Source of the DNA: Celeribacter indicus
Lineage (GTDB): Bacteria > Pseudomonadota > Alphaproteobacteria > Rhodobacterales > Rhodobacteraceae
Reading direction: 5' to 3'
NCBI RefSeq assembly: GCF_000819565.1
Contig: NZ_CP004393.1
Location: 1,922,001-1,986,000, forward strand
Length of the DNA stretch: 64,000 bases
Within the stretch, counting starts at the first letter, position 1. Every line of letters starts with the position of its first letter. Under the pieces are notes generated by a model. The model saw only the letters and a program-made list of their open reading frames with translations, was not told where the DNA came from and searched no databases. Positions 59,443 to 64,000 of the stretch are shown piece by piece. The translations under genes and the position numbers were made by a program.

Positions 59443-60555
59443 ATGGCTGAACAACGCATGTATATCGCCTGGCACGGCCGCAACGGCGCGGCGAGCGAAG
59501 GCTGGAACCATCCCGCCTGGGGGCGGGGGCGTCTCTGGAACCGGGCAGAGACCTATCAGGAAATCGCGCTGCTGCTCGAGCGCGCGCGGCTCGACATGAT
59601 CGTGTTTTCCGATCGCGTCGACATCGCCGGCGACGATCCCGCCGGGGCCGTGGGCCGGATGGATACGCTCGCGGTCTGCGCCACCATCGCCGATGCAACC
59701 CAGTCCATCGGCATCGTGCCGGCGGTTTCGACGGAGCTTTACCGCCCGTTCATGGTGGCGCGGCTGATCTCGACCCTGGATCACCTGTCCTCGGGCCGGA
59801 TCGGCTGGTCGGTACAGCCGATGCTCAGCGATGCCGCGGTCACGGCGGTGGGGCAGGTGCTGCCGATCCCCGAAGCCGCCGAAGACCGGATGCGCCGGGC
59901 CGCGGAATTCGTCGACATCTGCCGCAAGCTCTGGGACAGCTGGGACGAGGATGCGGTCGTCGGCGACCCCGAGACGGCGATCTTCGCGGATCCCGGAAAG
60001 GTGCACGAGATCGACCACGAGGGCGAATTCTACAGCTCGCGCGGGCCCCTCAACACGGTGCGTCCGCCGCAGGGGCAGCCGGTCACCGTGATGGCTCCCG
60101 CGGACGAGGCGGAGCGGCGGTTCGCGGCGCAGGAGGCCGATGTGGTGATCCTTCCGGGCCTTAGCGTCGAGGCGCTCGCCGCCGACTGCGCCGCCCTGCG
60201 TGCCGAGATCGCCGCCGCTGGCCGCACCGGCCGGGTGAAGATCCTGGTTTCGGTCAACCCGGTGGTGGCCGCGAGCGAAGGCGGTGCGAGGATCGCGGCC
60301 GCGCAGCTCGACGAGGCCTATGGCGCGCTGGCGCTGGGCGGGATGCGGATCATCGGAGATTCTTCCCAGGTCTGCACGGCGGTAAAGGCGCTTGTCGCCG
60401 ACACAGGGGCCGACGGCATTTCGATAGATGCCGTCTGGCTCCCGTCTTACGTGATCCAGCTCATGTCCTATCTGGTGACGCCGCTCCAGCGCGAGGGCCT
60501 CTTCCCGGCGACATACGGCGCCGGACTGTTCAAGGACCAGCTCGCGTCGGCCTGA
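59443..60555 (+). CDS. LLM-class flavin monooxygenase, second
   Basis: The 370-residue protein starts MYIAWHGRNGAASEGWNHPA, with GIVPAVSTELYRPFMVARLI, STLDHLSSGRIGWSVQPMLS and YVIQLMSYLVTPLQREGLFP. It is shorter and more divergent than its neighbour (about 75 fewer residues), so the pair may be a heteromeric enzyme or act on successive intermediates. It begins 22 bases after the first monooxygenase. Confidence 0.88.
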   Translation: MAEQRMYIAWHGRNGAASEGWNHPAWGRGRLWNRAETYQEIALLLERARLDMIVFSDRVDIAGDDPAGAVGRMDTLAVCATIADATQSIGIVPAVSTELYRPFMVARLISTLDHLSSGRIGWSVQPMLSDAAVTAVGQVLPIPEAAEDRMRRAAEFVDICRKLWDSWDEDAVVGDPETAIFADPGKVHEIDHEGEFYSSRGPLNTVRPPQGQPVTVMAPADEAERRFAAQEADVVILPGLSVEALAADCAALRAEIAAAGRTGRVKILVSVNPVVAASEGGARIAAAQLDEAYGALALGGMRIIGDSSQVCTAVKALVADTGADGISIDAVWLPSYVIQLMSYLVTPLQREGLFPATYGAGLFKDQLASA

Positions 60556-61003
60556 CGCGTGCGAAAAAAGATCCGCGACCATTGCGGACAACAACAGGGA
60601 AACAAGTCATGTCAACCAAGTGTCTCGAAGACGGGCGCAACCGCCTGAAAAGATGCCGCACCATCCGAAACGGGCGCATGGCCGCGCGTGCGGAGCGGCC
60701 CGGCGCGGCACGAATGTCCGTTGCGCAGGGGAGGGCTTTCGCCCCTCGCGGGTGCCGCTGAAGGTGCCGCGCCCGGCTCGCCTCGGCGTGCCTGCGGGGA
60801 TGTGTCCGCAGTGCCGGGCCGCTGGCCGCTTGCGCTGAATTATTAGCCCTTCCCGTCGCTGGCAGGCTCCGCACCGGGGAGCCGGGGCCGCGCGTGCTTC
60901 CTGCGCCACCGGACATGGTGTTTGGTGATGTCCACGGACCAGGCATGCCGCGCAGCGCGGCGACCGGTCCGGATTTCCAAGGGTTTCTAACGGGGACAAA
61001 GAG
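60556..61003. other. Gap between monooxygenases and ABC transporter
   Basis: About 450 bases. A 50-codon frame at 60609-60761 (MSTKCLEDGRNRLKRCRTIR) has a weak ribosome site but no recognisable feature. A hairpin (TCCGC and GCGGA arms at about 60571-60587) with an A-run on its left could terminate minus-strand transcription. The transporter promoter probably lies at 60900-61000. Confidence 0.4.
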
Positions 61004-61924
61004 ATGACTGATGTCGTTCAACGTCTGCTTCAGGGATGTATCAGCGTATTCATCCTGTTTACCGTGGTCTTTTTTCTGATCCGTCTCGTGCCGGGCGATC
61101 CGGCCGTTCTTCTCGCGGGGCCGACGGCATCGCAGGAGACGATCGAGCTCATCCGCACGCAATTCGGCTTCGACCGCCCGTTCGTCGAACAATACGCGCT
61201 CTTTCTCCAGAACGCGCTTCACGGCGATTTCGGCAGCTCGATCCGGACGCAGCTGCCGGTGATGCGCGAAATTCTGGAGCGTCTTCCCTATACTGCGGTG
61301 CTGGCGCTCGTCGGGATGGGGGTGGCGGTGCTTCTGGGTGTGACGGGCGGTGTCATCGCCGCCATCCGGCGCAACAGCGGCGCGGATGTGGTCCTGACCT
61401 CCACCGCCGTGCTGGCGATCTCGGTGCCGTCCTTCTGGCTGGCGCTGCTGCTGATGAATTTCTTCGCGGTCCGCCTCGGCTGGCTGCCGTCCTACGGCGC
61501 GGGGACCTGGCGGCATTTCGTGCTGCCGGCGGTGGTGATCGCCGCCGCGCAGGTGGGGCTGATCATGCGGGTGACGCGGGGCAGCGTGATCGAAGTGCTG
61601 TCGGCGGACTACATCCGCACCGCGCGGGCCAAGGGCGCGTCCTCCGCGCGGCTGATGATCCATCACGCGCTGCGCGGGGCGATCGTTCCGGTGATCACGG
61701 TGATCTGCCTCCAGATCGGCATCCTCTTCAACGGTGCGGTGGTGACCGAGACGGTGTTCAACTGGCCCGGCATCGGGCGCTTCCTGATCGATTCCGTGCT
61801 GGCACGGGACTACCCGGCGATCCAGGCGCTGGTGCTCGTCTTCGGGGTGATCTTCATCCTGATCAACCTGTTTTCGGACATGCTCAACGCAGTGATCGAC
61901 CCGCGTCTGAGGAGGGCACGGTGA
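61004..61924 (+). CDS. ABC transporter permease (DppB-type)
   Basis: The 306-residue permease has FILFTVVFFLIRLVPGDPAV, the N-terminal DppB hallmark, and a C-terminal EAA loop (ASSARLMIHHALRGAIVPVI) with VTETVFNWPGIGRFLIDSVL. It belongs to the peptide/nickel/opine uptake family. Its stop overlaps the next start (GTGATG). Confidence 0.93.
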   Translation: MTDVVQRLLQGCISVFILFTVVFFLIRLVPGDPAVLLAGPTASQETIELIRTQFGFDRPFVEQYALFLQNALHGDFGSSIRTQLPVMREILERLPYTAVLALVGMGVAVLLGVTGGVIAAIRRNSGADVVLTSTAVLAISVPSFWLALLLMNFFAVRLGWLPSYGAGTWRHFVLPAVVIAAAQVGLIMRVTRGSVIEVLSADYIRTARAKGASSARLMIHHALRGAIVPVITVICLQIGILFNGAVVTETVFNWPGIGRFLIDSVLARDYPAIQALVLVFGVIFILINLFSDMLNAVIDPRLRRAR

Positions 61925-62802
61925 TGGCCGATATCGCTCAGGCTCCCGCCGCCCCCTCGGGCCTTCGCCGCTGGTTCGGCGAGGCGAAATCCCTCGGTGC
62001 CGCCGGTACGATCGGGCTCGTTCTCGTGGGTCTCGTGCTCGCCGGCGTGCTGATCGGGCCGCTGGTCTGGCAGGTCGATCCGGCACAGCAGCAACTCTCC
62101 CAGGCGATGCGCGGCATGAGCGCGGCGCATCCGCTGGGCACCGACCATCTCGGGCGGGATCTGCTGGCGCGGGCGATGCATGGCGGCCGGCTCTCGCTCG
62201 TCATGGGGTTCGGGAGTGTGTTTGCCGCGATGGCGGCCGGTGTCGCCATCGGCGCGACCGCGGCGATGCGGGGCGGCTGGATCGAGGCGGTGCTGATGCG
62301 CCTCATCGACTCGCTGCTGTCGATTCCGGGCATGGTGCAGGCGGTGATCCTCGTCGCCGTCATCGGACGCGGGATCGTGCCGCTGATCGTGGCGCTGGCG
62401 ATCTACAGCATGCCGATCTTCGCCCGCGTGGCGCACCAGACCGCGCGGCAGCTCATGAACAGCGAATACGTGCTGGCGGCGGTGGCCATGGGGTCGGGAC
62501 GGCTGCGGCTGGCCTTCGTCCACATCGTGCCGAACTTCGCCGCGCCCATCATCACCATCGCGAGCTTTCGCGTCGGGGCGAACCTGCTGACCGGCGCCGC
62601 GCTGAACTTCTTCGGCCTGGGGGCGCAGGCGCCCTCGGTCGAATGGGGCCTGATGATCGCCGAGGGCCAGCGCTATTCCTGGCAGGCGCCGATGCTGACG
62701 CTCGTGCCGGGTCTCGCGCTGATGATCACGACGCTGGGGCTCAACCTGCTGGGAGACGGGGTGCGCCACAGGCTCGATCCGAAGACCAGAAACTCACTCT
62801 GA
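61924..62802 (+). CDS. ABC transporter permease (DppC-type)
   Basis: The 292-residue permease has the DppC hallmarks AAHPLGTDHLGRDLLARAMH and APSVEWGLMIAEGQRYSWQA, plus an EAA loop near GSGRLRLAFVHIVPNFAAPI. It is coupled to the DppB-type gene. No ATPase gene follows before the binding protein, so the ATP-binding subunits must be encoded after the window or elsewhere. Confidence 0.93.
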   Translation: MADIAQAPAAPSGLRRWFGEAKSLGAAGTIGLVLVGLVLAGVLIGPLVWQVDPAQQQLSQAMRGMSAAHPLGTDHLGRDLLARAMHGGRLSLVMGFGSVFAAMAAGVAIGATAAMRGGWIEAVLMRLIDSLLSIPGMVQAVILVAVIGRGIVPLIVALAIYSMPIFARVAHQTARQLMNSEYVLAAVAMGSGRLRLAFVHIVPNFAAPIITIASFRVGANLLTGAALNFFGLGAQAPSVEWGLMIAEGQRYSWQAPMLTLVPGLALMITTLGLNLLGDGVRHRLDPKTRNSL

Positions 62803-63223
62803 CCGCGACACAGAAACAGAGGATCCGCCATGCCCGACGCAGACAGCATCCGACCCGCCGCAGACGCGCCCCCGGCGCCGCGCCGGGCCGTGTGCGCGAC
62901 GGGCACGGCCGCGCCGGCGCGGCGGCGCACCGGGGGCGTCGGGACGGGAGGCCGGACGACCGGGGAGGACACGGATATTGGGAGGAGACCCGGACTTGGC
63001 CTGTTCCGGTCCATCGTGACCGGATGCCGGCCCCCCGGCACCGGACGACAGGCCAGGCAGTCGGCTATCCGCCGGCGCAGGCAGGATCGTCCCTTTGCCG
63101 GGACCTGCATCGGGAGGGTCGTCCGAAGACCCGCCCACGCCTTCAGAGCACGCCGCATCCGGTCGTGGCGCGCTCCAATAACCACAGACAGAACGTCTCT
63201 TCCCACTTCGACGAGGTCCAACA
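62803..63223 (+). other. Gap between permease and binding-protein genes
   Basis: About 420 bases. An ATG at 62830 after AGAGGATCC opens MPDADSIRPAADAPPAPRRA, which could be the first residues of a lost ATPase or a chance frame; the following residues are low-complexity Arg/Gly/Pro. No other gene is supported. Confidence 0.35.
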
Positions 63224-64000
63224 ATGAACATGCACACTCTCAGGCCTTCCCTCGGACGGCTCCTCTCCTCTGCCGCTCTGCTCTTCGGGGTCGCGGCGGC
63301 AGCCCCCGCGCCGGCACAGGAAAACGTCCTGCGCGTCGTCGTGCCGTCGAGCATCGAGGCCAAGATCCCCTCCGGCACCGGCCCGGCCTTCAACCAGGGC
63401 TTGCTGCGCAACGTCTTCGAGACGCTGACCGTGGTCTCGCCCGACCAGAAGCTTCTGCCCGGACTGGCGACGGACTGGTCGGTGTCCGACGACAAGCTGA
63501 CCTGGACGTTCCGGCTGCGCGAAGGCGTCTCCTTCACCGATGGCACGCCCTTCGACGCCGATGCCGTGGTCCGGAACATCGACTATATCATGGCGCCCGA
63601 GAACCGCATCCCCTCGCTCGACAATCTCGGGCCGCTGAGCGGGGCGCGGAAGGTCGACGACCACACCGTCGAACTGACCACCTCCGTCCCGTTCAGCGGC
63701 CTGCCGGTGCGGCTTGCGCATACGGTGGCATCCATGGTCAGCCCGGCCTCCTATGACGAATACGGCGCCGATATCCCGCGAGAGATCGCCTCGGGCACCG
63801 GCCCCTTCATGCTCGAGAGCTTCGAGTTGCCGGACCGGATCGTGATGACACGCAACCCCGACTACTGGGGCGGCGCGCCGGAGATCGACGGGATCGACTT
63901 CGACTTCATCAATGACGGGCAGACGCGCCTGGCCGGGCTGCTGAGCGGGCAGGCGGACATGAATTTCTATCTCTCGCCGATCGACCGTCCCCGCGTGGCC
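63224..64000 (+). CDS. ABC transporter substrate-binding protein (DppA/OppA-type), cut by window end
   Basis: At least 259 residues are present: a signal (LLSSAALLFGVAAAAPAPA), then the SBP_bac_5 pattern PGLATDWSVSDDKLTWTFRL, REGVSFTDGTPFDADAVV and IASGTGPFMLESFELPDR. The ATG at 63224 follows an AGGTCC-containing leader. It would capture a peptide-like, opine-like or other oligomeric ligand for the preceding permeases. The C-terminal half lies outside the window. Confidence 0.92.
   Translation, partial: MNMHTLRPSLGRLLSSAALLFGVAAAAPAPAQENVLRVVVPSSIEAKIPSGTGPAFNQGLLRNVFETLTVVSPDQKLLPGLATDWSVSDDKLTWTFRLREGVSFTDGTPFDADAVVRNIDYIMAPENRIPSLDNLGPLSGARKVDDHTVELTTSVPFSGLPVRLAHTVASMVSPASYDEYGADIPREIASGTGPFMLESFELPDRIVMTRNPDYWGGAPEIDGIDFDFINDGQTRLAGLLSGQADMNFYLSPIDRPRVA

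Noticed and set aside
58063..60594. Open frame of 843 codons on the minus strand
   Set aside because: Antisense to both flavin monooxygenases; composition is that of a mirror frame.
1..64000. CRISPR array, tRNA, rRNA or replication origin
   Set aside because: No regularly spaced repeats, no cloverleaf or rRNA-like segment and no rep gene or iteron cluster were seen on reading; a tRNA scan could not be run.

Overview
The window is high-GC DNA from an alphaproteobacterium, most likely Rhodobacterales. The evidence is the codon usage, the TRAP and ABC transporter types, the small prophage proteins (DUF6441-, DUF6511- and DUF6127-like) and the IS families. This is inference from remembered protein families; no search was run. 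It reads as an accessory region with two distinct halves.

The left half (1-36.7 kb) is a mosaic of mobile-element debris and cargo. At 1-1914, on the minus strand, three overlapping genes encode an RNase H/RuvC-like protein, a Ser/Thr kinase and an internally deleted HsdR. They abut the lysis end of a broken prophage (1976-5717: a membrane-protein remnant, an M15 endolysin and an Rz/Rz1 pair). The Rz gene is split by an IS427-type element, which is itself split by an IS110-type element. A copper module follows (5744-11343: DUF411 protein, CopA ATPase, CopZ, DUF305 protein, CueR, a 34-residue membrane peptide and a cytochrome c) with three matching CueR-type operators. Next is a scar made of recombinase and hsdR fragments. 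A divergent nucleoside/nucleobase locus comes after that (13-21.4 kb: nucleoside hydrolase, RpiR regulator, two related periplasmic binding proteins, deaminase-type amidohydrolase, ABC transporter, deoxyribosyltransferase). Beyond it sit an IS256 inside an IS3 inside an older IS3 remnant, a Tat-exported amidohydrolase and an HxlR regulator.

From 26.4 to 33.4 kb several truncated genes lead into a second, heavily deleted prophage segment. It has a helicase C-terminus, a DUF6511-like gene, a RecB-like nuclease fused by deletion to a DUF6441-like gene, then tail genes including a tail-assembly chaperone with a canonical -1 slippery site. A 723-codon PD-(D/E)XK-type gene sits in it on the opposite strand and is the best candidate for an undescribed defence gene. 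Between 33.4 and 35.4 kb are a VapBC-like pair and what looks like the wreck of a DISARM locus (WYL regulator plus a truncated drmD). A truncated assimilatory nitrate reductase follows.

The right half (36.9-64 kb) is intact catabolic DNA: a pirin, an AI-2E-type permease, a RutA-like monooxygenase with a cysteine hydrolase, a polysaccharide-deacetylase-like hydrolase and an AraC regulator, then an IS5-type element placed exactly on the araC stop codon. After GFA/SRPBCC/ArsR genes comes an IclR-controlled operon (47.7-56.7 kb): a TRAP transporter, a DHOD/PreA-like flavoprotein, a DUF6282-like hydrolase, an HpaI-type aldolase, a cupin, an aldehyde dehydrogenase and a GMC oxidoreductase. The set suggests import and stepwise oxidation of a small carboxylate or ring compound whose identity the sequence does not reveal. 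A LysR gene, two flavin-dependent monooxygenases and a Dpp-type ABC transporter (cut by the window end) complete the region. No rRNA, tRNA or CRISPR array was seen.
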